Below are positions 16,746-25,743 of a stretch of DNA of 51,051 nucleotides, piece after piece. The notes under the pieces were generated by a model that was not told the origin of the DNA, did no database searches, and was given only the letters and a program-made list of their open reading frames with translations. The position numbers and the translations under genes are program-made. The stretch lies in the NCBI GenBank assembly GCA_944325055.1, contig CALUYP010000036.1, positions 1 through 51,051 on the forward strand. The letters run 5' to 3'. Position 1 is the first letter of the stretch. Each line of letters starts with the position of its first letter. This DNA is from an uncultured Elusimicrobiales bacterium (lineage in GTDB: Bacteria > Elusimicrobiota > Elusimicrobia > Elusimicrobiales > Elusimicrobiaceae).

Positions 16746-18109
16746 TAATCAAACCCCCCTTTGTAAGCATGGGTTGGCACCAGTTTTAACTTATTAATTT
16801 TCGTTTTTTGTACAGCCGGCTTTGGATTTAATTTTGCCGTTCCGGAAGGACTCTTTTTGGTGGTTCCTTGCCCCGTATTGCCCGCAGAGATGGCAGACGG
16901 CGTTTTGGTGCTGCCGGCGGAATCGGAGCCTGTTTTATTATTGGAGGCAGCCTGTAAAATCTTTCCTTCCCGATACGCCTTTTGTAAATCATGCAGCCAG
17001 ACATTTTCTAAAACGCTTACCCGATTGAAAGGCATTCCGTAAGCGCGGTATAAAGCTTGGTGAAGCGGCGTATTGGATTTAATCTCGTTGCAGAGTTTAT
17101 AAAATTCATCCCGGGTGCGCGCTTTGAGCAGATAAGACACCAAACTGTATGCCTGCGTATACCAGAGTTCCGCTTGGGCAGTATCATATTCCTTTAGGGT
17201 TTCGACCTTAGTCATTTCTTCAAAGGGAATATGTTGTCCGTCTAAAATCCGCCGCAGGCTCCGGTCTACCCAGCTGGGTTTTTGTTTGGTCGTACTGATT
17301 TGCATATAGACAGCCATCCCTTCCGAAAGCCATAAAGGAGAGATCGTAGGCAAAAAATAACCGTCAAAATATAAATGAGTCAATTCATGCACCGACAGCG
17401 GATAGAAACTATCCCCTTCAATTACGTACATAGTATCAGATCTCAAATCAGAAGACGCCCCAGACCAAGCAGGCCGTTTGGTAAACCGGATATAACTGTT
17501 CTTCTTCCCAAAAAGCATAACTAGAATTTTATTGGGTTTAATCAAAATGGTGAAAGGTGTTAAATCCAACATCAAGTTACCATGGATATTATCCAGCAGC
17601 GTTTTAATACTGGGAGTTACGGGATTGGCTTCACGATAGATTAAATAATTAAAAGTATCCGCCGTTAAAAAGCCGGGCGGCGGAGGCATCCAGCGCACTT
17701 TTTGGGCGGAATCAGCCGGACGATAAGGCTGGACGGGCAAATCTTCAACATTGTCTTCCGGAGTGATCTTGGCAATCCCTTCTAAACCGGAGATCATTTC
17801 ATTAAACTGCTTCTCATCGGTTTGTTCAATGGGAAGAGAATCATCCGCTTGTGTCGTTTCCGATTGCGGCGGCACAGGAATATCCGGCCTTAACTCCCGT
17901 GCACGGCCTCGCGTATTCCGTGTGTCATTTTTAGCAGGCACGGCTGGAGAAATTTCTTTTTCTTGGACCAAAATTTGCGGTTTGGAAGAAAACAATTCTT
18001 TGAACGCATCCTTGGGATTTAATCCAAACGACCTCAGCAGCGGCGGTGCAGCCAGTACCGCCGCAAAAATCCATAAGAAAAAAACTATTTTATTGACTGC
18101 ATTCATCAT
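16745..18109 (-). CDS. Membrane-anchored zinc metallopeptidase (peptidase MA-like)
   Basis: Predicted gluzincin protease of 454 aa, substrate unknown. It has an N-terminal hydrophobic segment (about residues 7-22) acting as anchor or signal peptide, then a Pro/Glu-rich linker (about 40-145). The catalytic domain contains HELTH at 241-245 with a downstream Glu in LSEGMAVY at 263, the H-E-x-x-H plus Glu arrangement of zinc peptidases of the MA-like superfamily. The C-terminal 60 residues are Ser/Thr/Gly/Lys-rich and probably disordered. It sits between rsmG and rsmH with 5-nt and overlapping junctions, so it is expressed with the division genes. Function in envelope maintenance is inference from that context only. 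Confidence 0.75.
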   Translation of the reverse strand: MMNAVNKIVFFLWIFAAVLAAPPLLRSFGLNPKDAFKELFSSKPQILVQEKEISPAVPAKNDTRNTRGRARELRPDIPVPPQSETTQADDSLPIEQTDEKQFNEMISGLEGIAKITPEDNVEDLPVQPYRPADSAQKVRWMPPPPGFLTADTFNYLIYREANPVTPSIKTLLDNIHGNLMLDLTPFTILIKPNKILVMLFGKKNSYIRFTKRPAWSGASSDLRSDTMYVIEGDSFYPLSVHELTHLYFDGYFLPTISPLWLSEGMAVYMQISTTKQKPSWVDRSLRRILDGQHIPFEEMTKVETLKEYDTAQAELWYTQAYSLVSYLLKARTRDEFYKLCNEIKSNTPLHQALYRAYGMPFNRVSVLENVWLHDLQKAYREGKILQAASNNKTGSDSAGSTKTPSAISAGNTGQGTTKKSPSGTAKLNPKPAVQKTKINKLKLVPTHAYKGGFD

Positions 18110-18114
18110 CTTTT

Positions 18115-18756
18115 TTATTTTCCAAACAACACCAAATGACGCTTTTTATCATCACATAATAGCGTATACCGCTCTACTCCCAGCAAAACGGCTCCATACT
18201 TTTCGGGATGACAATCCTGAATTTGCGGATTTTCTCCTTGAAAAGCAATAAATACGCCTCCCGGTTTTACCGCGCCCAAACAGGCCGGCAAAATATCCGG
18301 CAGCTGTCCCATCGCGCGTTCCGTCACGAAATCAAAAGCCAGTTTCGTTCCTTGTCCCAAACGTATGTTTTTTACCTTGGCGTTCTGAATACCCAAATGA
18401 AGCAACGCAAAATTCATAAATGAGCAGCGTTTTTCTATGCTTTCAATCAACGTTACCTGGGCCTGCGGCAAGACTGCTGCCATGGTAATACCGATATACC
18501 CGGCTCCTGCACCGGCGTCGGCTAAATGCAGCGGATTTATGCCCTTCACTTGCGCCATTGCATAAATTTTGGCGGCGGCGGTTAGTCCGTCGCAAATATG
18601 GCGCGTGAGAATTTCCTCTATACTCTGCGCGCTGGTAAGATTTAATAATTCTTTTTTCTGCCAAACCAACCGGGCATATTGAACCAGTTTTTCCGCTTGA
18701 TCGGTTGAAAAAGGCAACCCGGTCTGTTGGACAAAACTAACGAGTCGTTCTTGCAT
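18115..18756 (-). CDS. rsmG: 16S rRNA (guanine-527-N7)-methyltransferase RsmG
   Basis: SAM-dependent methyltransferase (GidB) acting on G527 of 16S rRNA; loss in other bacteria gives streptomycin resistance. The SAM-binding motif reads LADAGAGAGYIGI, where most homologues have DVGTGAGFPG, followed by an acidic Glu in LIESIEKR and the late motif ERAMGQLPDIL. At 213 aa the length is typical. Its start overlaps the end of mnmG by 20 nt, a tight coupling. The mnmE-mnmG-rsmG order is the usual bacterial arrangement near the origin, but parA/parB do not follow here. Confidence 0.93.
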   Translation of the reverse strand: MQERLVSFVQQTGLPFSTDQAEKLVQYARLVWQKKELLNLTSAQSIEEILTRHICDGLTAAAKIYAMAQVKGINPLHLADAGAGAGYIGITMAAVLPQAQVTLIESIEKRCSFMNFALLHLGIQNAKVKNIRLGQGTKLAFDFVTERAMGQLPDILPACLGAVKPGGVFIAFQGENPQIQDCHPEKYGAVLLGVERYTLLCDDKKRHLVLFGK

Positions 18757-20530
18757 TTTTCAGCCTCCTAAACCGTTCAATATGCACCGCCAAAAGCTGT
18801 AAATCCGCCGGAGTAACGCCTGGGATACGGCCAGCCTGCCCCAAAGTCTGCGGTTTGACGGACGCCAATTTCTGCGCGCTTTCAAACAACAGCCCGCGTA
18901 CGGAAGAAGGGTCAAACCCTTCCGGAATTTTTACGTTATCCATTTCCGCCAGCCGCTCGGCGTCTTTTTTGTTCCTTTCGTAATATCCCGCGTATTTGTG
19001 GTAGATATCCGCGTGGGCGCGTGCTTTTTCCACTGTCCAAGGAAAGAGTTCTTGTTCATTTTCGTCTGCTTGAGCCGTGGGATGTTCAATCAGTTTTTGG
19101 CAAAGTGATTGGTATTTTTCAAAAGCGGATTTATATTTTTCGTCCAGCATGCCCAGTTTGAACGCATGGGGCATAAGACGTAAATCCGCATTATCGTTAC
19201 GCAGTAAAATGCGATATTCGGCGCGGGACGTAAACATTCGGTACGGCTCGTTGACGCCTTTATTGATTAAATCATCAATCAGCACGCCGATATAAGCTTC
19301 GTCACGGCGCAGGACAAAAGGTTCTTTTTCCTGCACTTTTAAGGCAGCATTAATTCCGGCTACCAATCCTTGTCCGCCGGCTTCTTCATAGCCGGTCGTA
19401 CCGTTGATTTGACCCGCCATAAACAGACCCGGAATCCGCTTGCTTTCCAACGAAGGAAATAAATCCCGCGGATCGGAAAAATCATATTCAATGGCGTATC
19501 CCATTCGGGTAATGGAGGCTTTTTCCATACCCGGTACGGATTTGATCAGCGCACGCTGGACCTCTTCGGGCATACTGGTGGAAAAACCCTGAATGTAGTA
19601 TTCTTCGGTATTAAAGCCTTCCGGTTCTAAGAAAAGCGGATGACTGGTAACTTCGGGAAATTTTTTAATTTTATCTTCTACGGACGGACAATACCTCGGC
19701 CCTAACCCGTGAATATTGCCGCTGTACATGGCCGAACGCTGAAAGTTTTCGCGCAGAATTTTATCCGTCTCCAAAGTAGTGCGGGTGATATAACAGTTTA
19801 AAAACGTTCTTTTGGATTGTTCTCTGACGTCCGTAAAATGGGAAATAGGCTGCAGCGGATTATCAGACGGCTGCAAGCGGAATTTGGAATAATCCAGTCC
19901 GCGCGCGTTAATACGCATCGGCGTACCGGTTTTGAAGCGCAGGATATTTAATTTCAGTTCCTCGCGCAAGTTCTGGGCCAGACCGTCCGAAGGCATATCG
20001 TTGTAACGTCCGCCGCGAAACATTTCCGTTCCGATGTGAATTGTTCCCGCCAAGAAAGTGCCCGTCGTTAAAATGACGGTTTTTGCGTGGTAAAACGTAT
20101 TGCGAAGGGTCAGCACGCCGTCTACGGAACGATCCGAAACGGAGATTTTGACGGCTTCGTCCTGCATAATATCCAAATTGGGCTGAAGTTCCAAAAAATG
20201 CTTAAAAGTAAACTGATAGGTTTTTTTGTCGCATTGTACGCGCGGGGAGTGAACGGCAGGCCCTTTGCCGGTATTAAGCATATGATAATGCAGGGCGGCG
20301 TGATCGGTTACCCGGCCCATTGCTCCGCCCAGTGCGTCAATTTCGCGTACGATCTGCCCCTTGGCTATTCCGCCGATGGAAGGATTGCACGACATTTGGG
20401 CAATGGTATCTAGGCTTTGGGTTAAAAGTAAGGTTTTAGCCCCTAGTTTGGCGGCTGCCAGCGCGGCCTCGCAGCCGGCATGTCCGCCGCCGATAACGAT
20501 TACATCGTATTTGTCTTCACAAACAAACAT
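18737..20530 (-). CDS. mnmG: tRNA uridine-34 carboxymethylaminomethyl modification enzyme MnmG
   Basis: FAD-dependent subunit (GidA) of the MnmEG complex that modifies wobble U34 of certain tRNAs. It opens with the FAD-binding motif VIVIGGGHAGCEAA. Other conserved segments include MSCNPSIGGIAKGQ, the FKTGTP block, GLGPRYCPSVEDK, the GQINGTTGYEEA block and AEYRILLRNDNADLRL. The C-terminal domain ends with IPGVTPADLQLLAVH. At 597 aa it is slightly shorter than E. coli MnmG (629). It starts directly after the mnmE stop with no spacer. Confidence 0.96.
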   Translation of the reverse strand: MFVCEDKYDVIVIGGGHAGCEAALAAAKLGAKTLLLTQSLDTIAQMSCNPSIGGIAKGQIVREIDALGGAMGRVTDHAALHYHMLNTGKGPAVHSPRVQCDKKTYQFTFKHFLELQPNLDIMQDEAVKISVSDRSVDGVLTLRNTFYHAKTVILTTGTFLAGTIHIGTEMFRGGRYNDMPSDGLAQNLREELKLNILRFKTGTPMRINARGLDYSKFRLQPSDNPLQPISHFTDVREQSKRTFLNCYITRTTLETDKILRENFQRSAMYSGNIHGLGPRYCPSVEDKIKKFPEVTSHPLFLEPEGFNTEEYYIQGFSTSMPEEVQRALIKSVPGMEKASITRMGYAIEYDFSDPRDLFPSLESKRIPGLFMAGQINGTTGYEEAGGQGLVAGINAALKVQEKEPFVLRRDEAYIGVLIDDLINKGVNEPYRMFTSRAEYRILLRNDNADLRLMPHAFKLGMLDEKYKSAFEKYQSLCQKLIEHPTAQADENEQELFPWTVEKARAHADIYHKYAGYYERNKKDAERLAEMDNVKIPEGFDPSSVRGLLFESAQKLASVKPQTLGQAGRIPGVTPADLQLLAVHIERFRRLKNARTTR

Positions 20531-21880
20531 TTATTTCCCCATACAAAACTTGGAGAAGATAATCCCCAGTACGTCATCGGGGGTAACTTCTCCGATTAAA
20601 TCTTGTAAATATCTTAACGCGCCACGCAGATGTTCAGCGTAAATTTCGCCCCCGGCTTGCGCCTGCAAACGGATTAGAGCGCTTTCCAATTCCGTCTGCG
20701 CACGCAGCAGAGATTGATAGTGCCGCAGATTGGAAATCATTAACCCGTCCGCCGTTTGCGCTTCCGTTACATCGGCTGTGATAAGCGTTTTTAAAGCGTT
20801 TAATCCATCGCCTGTTTTGCACGATACCGCCGCAGAGGGATATTTCTCCTGCTCTTCAAGCGGCGGCTGCTGCGCGGCTAGATCCTTTTTATTCCATACG
20901 ATCACCGTACGCTTATTTTGGCGGCGGATATCCCGCCAAAGTTCTTTTTCTTCCAGCGTCAGAGAGCGGGAAGAATCCAATACAAACAAAATTAAATCCG
21001 CCGCTTCCATAGCCCGGTGACTGCGGCGCATTCCTTCCTTTTCCGCCGGATCCAATGCGTGTTCGCGGATGCCGGCCGTATCGGTTAGGATTATTTTCTG
21101 ACCGTTTATTTCCAGTATTTCTTCCACCGTATCGCGCGTCGTTCCGCTCTGGTCCGATACAATCGCCCGGTCAAACCCTACCAGCGCATTAAGCAGGCTG
21201 GATTTTCCGCTGTTGGGCGCGCCTACAATCGCCGTTTTCAAACCGTCTTTAATGTATTTTCCAACCGAAAAAGTATCCGCCAATGCTTTAATATGCCCCA
21301 GCACGGCGTTCATTTCACCCTGCACAAACTTATCCGACAAAGGCGTCATTTCTTCGTCTACATCATCCAAACGCACTTCAATCTGCGCCAACAGTTCAGA
21401 AAGCCGTCTCTTGATTTCGGCCAACCGCTCAGACAGCTTCCCTCCCAGAGAATCCATCGCTAACTTATGAGCCGCTTTATTACACGACGCTATTAAATCA
21501 CACAATCCCTCCGCTTCCACCAAGTCCATTTTCCCGTTTAAAAACGCCCGCTCAGAAAATTCCCCCCGTCTAGCCATTACCGCACCGCGTTCGCATAACA
21601 GTTCCAGCAGGCGGCCTTTTATATAAGGCGAAGCGTGAAGGGCAAATTCGGCCACGTCTTCCCCCGTAAAGGAATGCGGCGCTTGAAAATAGGTAATAAG
21701 GGCTTTATCCAGTATTTCTTCGCCGTCATAAATGGAACACAGGGTTTGTCTGCGCGGATCCGGTACGCCAGCATGTTTGGTAAGCTCTTGCAAAATACGG
21801 CATACCTCCGGACCGGACAGCCGCACCAAAGCGACCGCACCTCCTGTTCCCGTAGCCAATGCGCAGATGGTTTGTTGCAT
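20531..21880 (-). CDS. mnmE: tRNA modification GTPase MnmE
   Basis: GTPase partner of MnmG (TrmE), 449 aa. It has an N-terminal formyl-THF-binding domain beginning TICALATGTGGAVALVRLSG, a helical domain, and an inserted G domain with GAPNSGKSS (G1), TT in SGTTRD (G2), DTAGI (G3) and NKKD (G4). The C-terminus ends with FCMGK, matching the conserved C-[IML]-GK tail with the essential Cys. It is the first gene of the 12.8-kb minus-strand run ending at murG. No Shine-Dalgarno sequence precedes the ATG; an extended -10 lies 6 nt upstream, so a leaderless mRNA is predicted. Confidence 0.96.
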   Translation of the reverse strand: MQQTICALATGTGGAVALVRLSGPEVCRILQELTKHAGVPDPRRQTLCSIYDGEEILDKALITYFQAPHSFTGEDVAEFALHASPYIKGRLLELLCERGAVMARRGEFSERAFLNGKMDLVEAEGLCDLIASCNKAAHKLAMDSLGGKLSERLAEIKRRLSELLAQIEVRLDDVDEEMTPLSDKFVQGEMNAVLGHIKALADTFSVGKYIKDGLKTAIVGAPNSGKSSLLNALVGFDRAIVSDQSGTTRDTVEEILEINGQKIILTDTAGIREHALDPAEKEGMRRSHRAMEAADLILFVLDSSRSLTLEEKELWRDIRRQNKRTVIVWNKKDLAAQQPPLEEQEKYPSAAVSCKTGDGLNALKTLITADVTEAQTADGLMISNLRHYQSLLRAQTELESALIRLQAQAGGEIYAEHLRGALRYLQDLIGEVTPDDVLGIIFSKFCMGK

Positions 21881-21886
21881 AGTTAT

Positions 21887-21895
21887 ATTTTATCA
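21887..21895 (-). promoter_or_regulatory. Leaderless-type extended -10 promoter of mnmE operon
   Basis: TGA followed by TAAAAT (21892-21887), ending 6 nt before the ATG at 21880. Transcription would start at or next to the A of ATG. No recognisable -35. Confidence 0.6.
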
Positions 21896-22066
21896 ATTTT
21901 TAAAGACGTTTTTAGACGCTTTTTTCTCTTCGGAAAATACAATCTTTTTTATCCTGTGCAAATCTCCCTAAAAAAGCTATACTCAAAAAGTAGGAAAACA
22001 ATGTCTTATTTTTACTTTTTTACGGCAAATTACAGAACGAATTTTAAGGGTTAGGAGATTAACAAT

Positions 22067-22621
22067 ATGGCTAAAAAAGTGTTGGTTTTGACCGGCAGTC
22101 CGCGTCAACTGGGCAACAGCGCCCTCTTGGCCGATGCTTTTATACAAGGCGTGAAAGCCGCCGGACATACGGCGCAGGTGTTTGAAACGGCTTTCCATCC
22201 CATTTTGCCTTGTAAAGCGTGTGATAAATGTTGGACCAATGGACATCCGTGTATCTTTAACGATGATTTTGAAAAATTATCGCCGATGTTGGAAGAAGCC
22301 GATGTGTTGGTTTTCTGTACGCCTTTGTATTGGTTTACGATGACCGCCCAACTGAAAGCCGCCGTAGATAAACTCTACGCCTACATGAAACCCGATGCCC
22401 TGCGGAAACTAAAAATAAAAGAATGCGTTTTACTCTCCGCCGCCGAAGGCACCGAACAAGACGGCGATTTTGAGGGTTTAAAAGCTACCTATAAAGCTAT
22501 GGCGGACTATTTAAAATGGACGAATCGCGGAATGCTTTTGGCCGGAGGCACGTGGGACGCCGGAGACGTTATTAAAACCGGAAAACTGAAAGAAGCCTTG
22601 GAATTAGGCAGAGCGTTATAA
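22067..22621 (+). CDS. Iron-sulfur flavoprotein / NAD(P)H-dependent FMN reductase family
   Basis: Flavodoxin-fold protein of 184 aa. The N-terminal GSPRQLGNS loop (10-18) is the FMN phosphate-binding site, and TPLYWFTMTAQLKAAVDKLY is the second FMN-contact region. Between them C49-x2-C52-x2-C55-x6-C62 forms a compact cysteine motif like that holding the 4Fe-4S cluster in iron-sulfur flavoproteins. Likely a cytosolic electron-transfer or quinone/FMN reductase; the substrate is unknown. It has an AGGAG site at 22053-22057, and TATACT at 21978-21983 may be its -10. It lies on the opposite strand to jag and mnmE and interrupts an otherwise standard gene order. Confidence 0.85.
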   Translation: MAKKVLVLTGSPRQLGNSALLADAFIQGVKAAGHTAQVFETAFHPILPCKACDKCWTNGHPCIFNDDFEKLSPMLEEADVLVFCTPLYWFTMTAQLKAAVDKLYAYMKPDALRKLKIKECVLLSAAEGTEQDGDFEGLKATYKAMADYLKWTNRGMLLAGGTWDAGDVIKTGKLKEALELGRAL

Positions 22622-22654
22622 AACAGTTCCTCTTACAAATAGCTTGTTTAATAT

Positions 22655-22688
22655 GAAAAAACCCCGGTCTAAAAAGCCGGGGTCTTTT
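22655..22688. terminator. Bidirectional terminator between flavoprotein gene and jag
   Basis: Stem ACCCCGG (22661-22667) / CCGGGGT (22677-22683) with A-run before and CTTTT after. The minus-strand T-run is longer, so it mainly ends the rpmH-jag transcript. Confidence 0.85.
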
Positions 22689-22701
22689 GGGATACATCAA
22701 A

Positions 22702-24039
22702 CTATTTGTTTTTTGATTCGTTGGCTTCCGGGGCTTCAAACAGCGGGCCGCAGTCGCAGGCCGGTTTTTCTGTCGAAACCGCTGTTTGGGGCGCTGCGGC
22801 CGGGACTTGCTCGGCGGCAGACGCTTGTTCCTGCGAAGCGGCAGCTTCGGGCTGGGTCACGGGTTCGACCGCAGCCGGAGAAATTACGGTTACCGTTTCC
22901 TGTACCGTAACAGTTTCTTGCACCAAAACGGATTCAGGGGCTTTTTGCTCAACCGCCGGTTGTTCTTGCGCCGGAGCAGTTGTTTCGGCCGGGGCATCTC
23001 CCCCACAGCAGGAGCAGGATTCGTGATATTCGTTTAACGCCTTTTCCTGTTCCGATTCGGCTACGGCCTGTTGGGCAGGCGTTTGTTCGGGAATGTCTTC
23101 GCCGATTACGCCAGGCACGAAATCGGCAGGCGCAGTGTTGATGCGAGCCGCTTCCAGGGCTTTTTCAGTCGGGCGGAGAGTGACTTTACGCCATTTTCCT
23201 TCCCCTTCCGATGCGGTGCAAACAAATTCGTTCCCCTCCACGGCGCGATGGATATAGCGGCGCAACTGGGCGCTCATCGGACGAAAACGAAATACACTGT
23301 TGCCGCGTTTAATCAGCTCAATGCCTTTTTCGATTTCCGCATCAATTTTATCTTCCGCTTTTCTCCAGTAATTCTGGGTGTCGGTAATCACGGAAATCGG
23401 TTTATCAAAATGACGGCTGAGCGCCAGCGTCGATAAATACTGGATCGCTTCTAACGTTTTGCCTTCTTTCCCAATAACGATAGCCGGATGATCGCAGTCA
23501 AAAGTCAGCAAGATGCGCTGTTGTTTTTCGTCCCACCAGACGTTTAAATTCTCCACTTTTACCCCAATATGGGTAAGCACTTGTTCCAAATATGCTTTCG
23601 CTTGCCGCATCGGTTCCTTCAAATTTTCCGGAATGACGGCGTTGCGAATAGACTCATTAGGCAGCATTTGAGGTTCATTGGCTTTAGGTTGTTTCTCCCG
23701 AATTTCACGCGCTTCCGTTCCGAGTGGTTCGGTACGGCGGGAATTCTTCCGGCCGCCGCGGGCTTCATGGCGTTCTTTGCGGCCCCGGCCGCCGCGGGCG
23801 GATTTAGAAGAGCGTCTTTTCGGTACGTCCATATAGATTTGCGAGTCTAAATCCGACGTGCTCCAACGTTTTTGGCGCAATTCCACCAACGCCGGACGGG
23901 AACCTATCCCCAAAAAACCTTTTTTGGGCGTTTCCAATACGGTTACTTCCACTTGATCTCTGCGTAACCCTAATTCTTTAAGTCCTTTTGCTATCGCTTC
24001 GGACACTTCTTTCGCTTGTACTTTAATTTTGCTCGGCAT
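22702..24039 (-). CDS. jag: RNA-binding protein Jag/KhpB with long Cys-containing C-terminal tail
   Basis: Jag (KhpB, SpoIIIJ-associated) RNA-binding protein, implicated in other bacteria in cell division and envelope regulation. Domains in order: Jag-N (about 1-55, with KKGFLGIGSRPA), a basic Arg/Gly-rich linker (75-115), a KH domain containing VIGKEGKTLEAIQYL (about 185-200), and an R3H-like segment (about 245-290). Residues from about 310 form an unusual extension: low-complexity Ala/Glu/Gln/Pro sequence with SCSCCGGDAP near 340 and CDCGP near the end. At 445 aa it is about twice the normal size. It follows yidC by 17 nt, the usual order, with AAGGAGC before the ATG. Confidence 0.9.
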   Translation of the reverse strand: MPSKIKVQAKEVSEAIAKGLKELGLRRDQVEVTVLETPKKGFLGIGSRPALVELRQKRWSTSDLDSQIYMDVPKRRSSKSARGGRGRKERHEARGGRKNSRRTEPLGTEAREIREKQPKANEPQMLPNESIRNAVIPENLKEPMRQAKAYLEQVLTHIGVKVENLNVWWDEKQQRILLTFDCDHPAIVIGKEGKTLEAIQYLSTLALSRHFDKPISVITDTQNYWRKAEDKIDAEIEKGIELIKRGNSVFRFRPMSAQLRRYIHRAVEGNEFVCTASEGEGKWRKVTLRPTEKALEAARINTAPADFVPGVIGEDIPEQTPAQQAVAESEQEKALNEYHESCSCCGGDAPAETTAPAQEQPAVEQKAPESVLVQETVTVQETVTVISPAAVEPVTQPEAAASQEQASAAEQVPAAAPQTAVSTEKPACDCGPLFEAPEANESKNK

Positions 24040-24056
24040 AAAAATTTGCTCCTTGC

Positions 24057-25658
24057 TTAGTTGGCCTTAATCATTTTTTTGTTGACGAATGTCTGAATCC
24101 CAAAAGTAAGCAGGCTGTTTGTCAGCCAGTACAATACCAGTCCAGACGGAAAATTCATAAACAGCAACGTAAAAATAAGCGGCATATATTTAAACATAGC
24201 CGCCTGCGCCGGATCGGTGCCGGCGGGAATATTGCCCTTTTGTTGGAAATACATCACCGCTCCCATCAATATAGGCAATATATAATACGGATCTTTCGAT
24301 GACAAATCCGTAATCCAAAACACGAACTTCGCCCCGTGTAAGGACCAAGACGTCCTAAGGGCATTAAACAGCGCCAAGAAAATAGGCAGCTGTATTAACA
24401 TCGGCAAACAGCCGGACAGCGGGTTAATCTGATACTTGCGGTACAGGGCCAACGTTTCACGGCTCAACGCCTCTTGGTTGCCTTTATATTTCTCTTGAAG
24501 TCGCTTCATTTCTGGCTGGATTTTTTTCATTTGGGCGGCTGATTTTAACTGCATAAGCGTGAATTTGAACAGAATCGCCTGCAGCAAAATGGTAATCATA
24601 ATAATGGCTACGCCGTAATTGCCCGTCCATCCGTAAAATGTTTCCAGTACGTTGCGGGCAATCTTACCAAGCGCTCCAAAAAAACCAAACGCGATAGAAC
24701 GGTCCAAATGATAAGGCAGTTTCAAAAACTGTTTATAATCCTTAGGTCCAAAATAGAAGTCTGATTTATAAACTGCTTTTGATTTCGCTTCCACCGTTAC
24801 GCCGGGTACCGTAATAGAGAAATGAGGTCCTTTCAAATCCGATTCCCCTAATAACCCCCACATCCTTTTCTGCTTGCCTATTGTTTCTTGTTTGGCTCTT
24901 AAGTCGCCCGGCTGCCAATCTTGCGGAATAAGAACCGACAGAAAATACCGGTTTTCCACCCCGGCCCATATCCAAGGTAGCTTCGGTTGTTCATCTCCTT
25001 TCTGAAACACTTCCAAAGTAGGCTTCTTTTTTCCTTTTTCCTGAACGAGGTAAACGGCTTTTGACTCACGTTCATTATCGTTCATCTCGCTTTTTACTGT
25101 GGCCAACCCGGGACCAAAATTCCAATCCCATGCAGCAACAGATAAAGGTTGGGCTGTTTTATTTTCAAATGCAACTGTTACATTGTTTATTCCATTTTCA
25201 TTAAACCGGTATTCTTTGTATACGCTAAAACCGGGAAGAATATCTCCCACAAACGTAATGGTGTTTCGGGTACGCGCAAATTCCGTAAAATCTATCTGCG
25301 GCAACGTAGCAAAATAACCCGTTCCTTTATAAGGGGTTAAATCTACGTCTGCAATACTATCCTTAAACAAATACGTCTTGATGCCTGCTCCTTTGGACGA
25401 AAAAGTAACATCGGCCTGAGGCAAGCTCAGCGTAAACAGCTCTTCTGGTTTCGAAATGGAAGCGGTCTCTTTAACGAGAAGGGAAGAAACATCCGACACG
25501 GCTTGAACTCCGGTTTGTCGTTTGTTTCCTTGTTCGGTTTTAAGCTGTTCCTCGGCGGCTTTTTGCGCCGCACGGGCACGGGGAAGGGCTACAAATTGGT
25601 TGTAACCCGTAATTATCAGCAAAAATAACATTGCTGTAATTAAAAACTGTCTGTTCAT
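24057..25658 (-). CDS. yidC: Membrane protein insertase YidC
   Basis: Inner-membrane insertase that acts alone or with SecYEG. It shows the Gram-negative layout: an N-terminal membrane segment (about 5-22), a large periplasmic beta domain (about 50-330) and the conserved five-helix core containing GNYGVAIIMITILLQAILF, LQEKYKGNQEALSRETLALY, NPLSGCLPMLIQLPIFLALF and the last helix FPSGLVLYWLTNSLLT. At 533 aa it is close to E. coli YidC (548). GAGGAG precedes the ATG. It lies in the rpmH-rnpA-yidD-yidC-jag order. Confidence 0.96.
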   Translation of the reverse strand: MNRQFLITAMLFLLIITGYNQFVALPRARAAQKAAEEQLKTEQGNKRQTGVQAVSDVSSLLVKETASISKPEELFTLSLPQADVTFSSKGAGIKTYLFKDSIADVDLTPYKGTGYFATLPQIDFTEFARTRNTITFVGDILPGFSVYKEYRFNENGINNVTVAFENKTAQPLSVAAWDWNFGPGLATVKSEMNDNERESKAVYLVQEKGKKKPTLEVFQKGDEQPKLPWIWAGVENRYFLSVLIPQDWQPGDLRAKQETIGKQKRMWGLLGESDLKGPHFSITVPGVTVEAKSKAVYKSDFYFGPKDYKQFLKLPYHLDRSIAFGFFGALGKIARNVLETFYGWTGNYGVAIIMITILLQAILFKFTLMQLKSAAQMKKIQPEMKRLQEKYKGNQEALSRETLALYRKYQINPLSGCLPMLIQLPIFLALFNALRTSWSLHGAKFVFWITDLSSKDPYYILPILMGAVMYFQQKGNIPAGTDPAQAAMFKYMPLIFTLLFMNFPSGLVLYWLTNSLLTFGIQTFVNKKMIKAN

Positions 25659-25743
25659 AAGTCTCCTCTTCTTGGAACACCGTGCAGAACGGACTCTGGA
25701 GGTGTCTTAAGAGGAAGCCGTCTAAACTAAATCAGAAAATACT

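Noticed and set aside
22706-23850. Long plus-strand open frames opposite jag
   Set aside because: They mirror the low-complexity jag coding sequence, lack ribosome binding sites and have compositions typical of antisense shadows.
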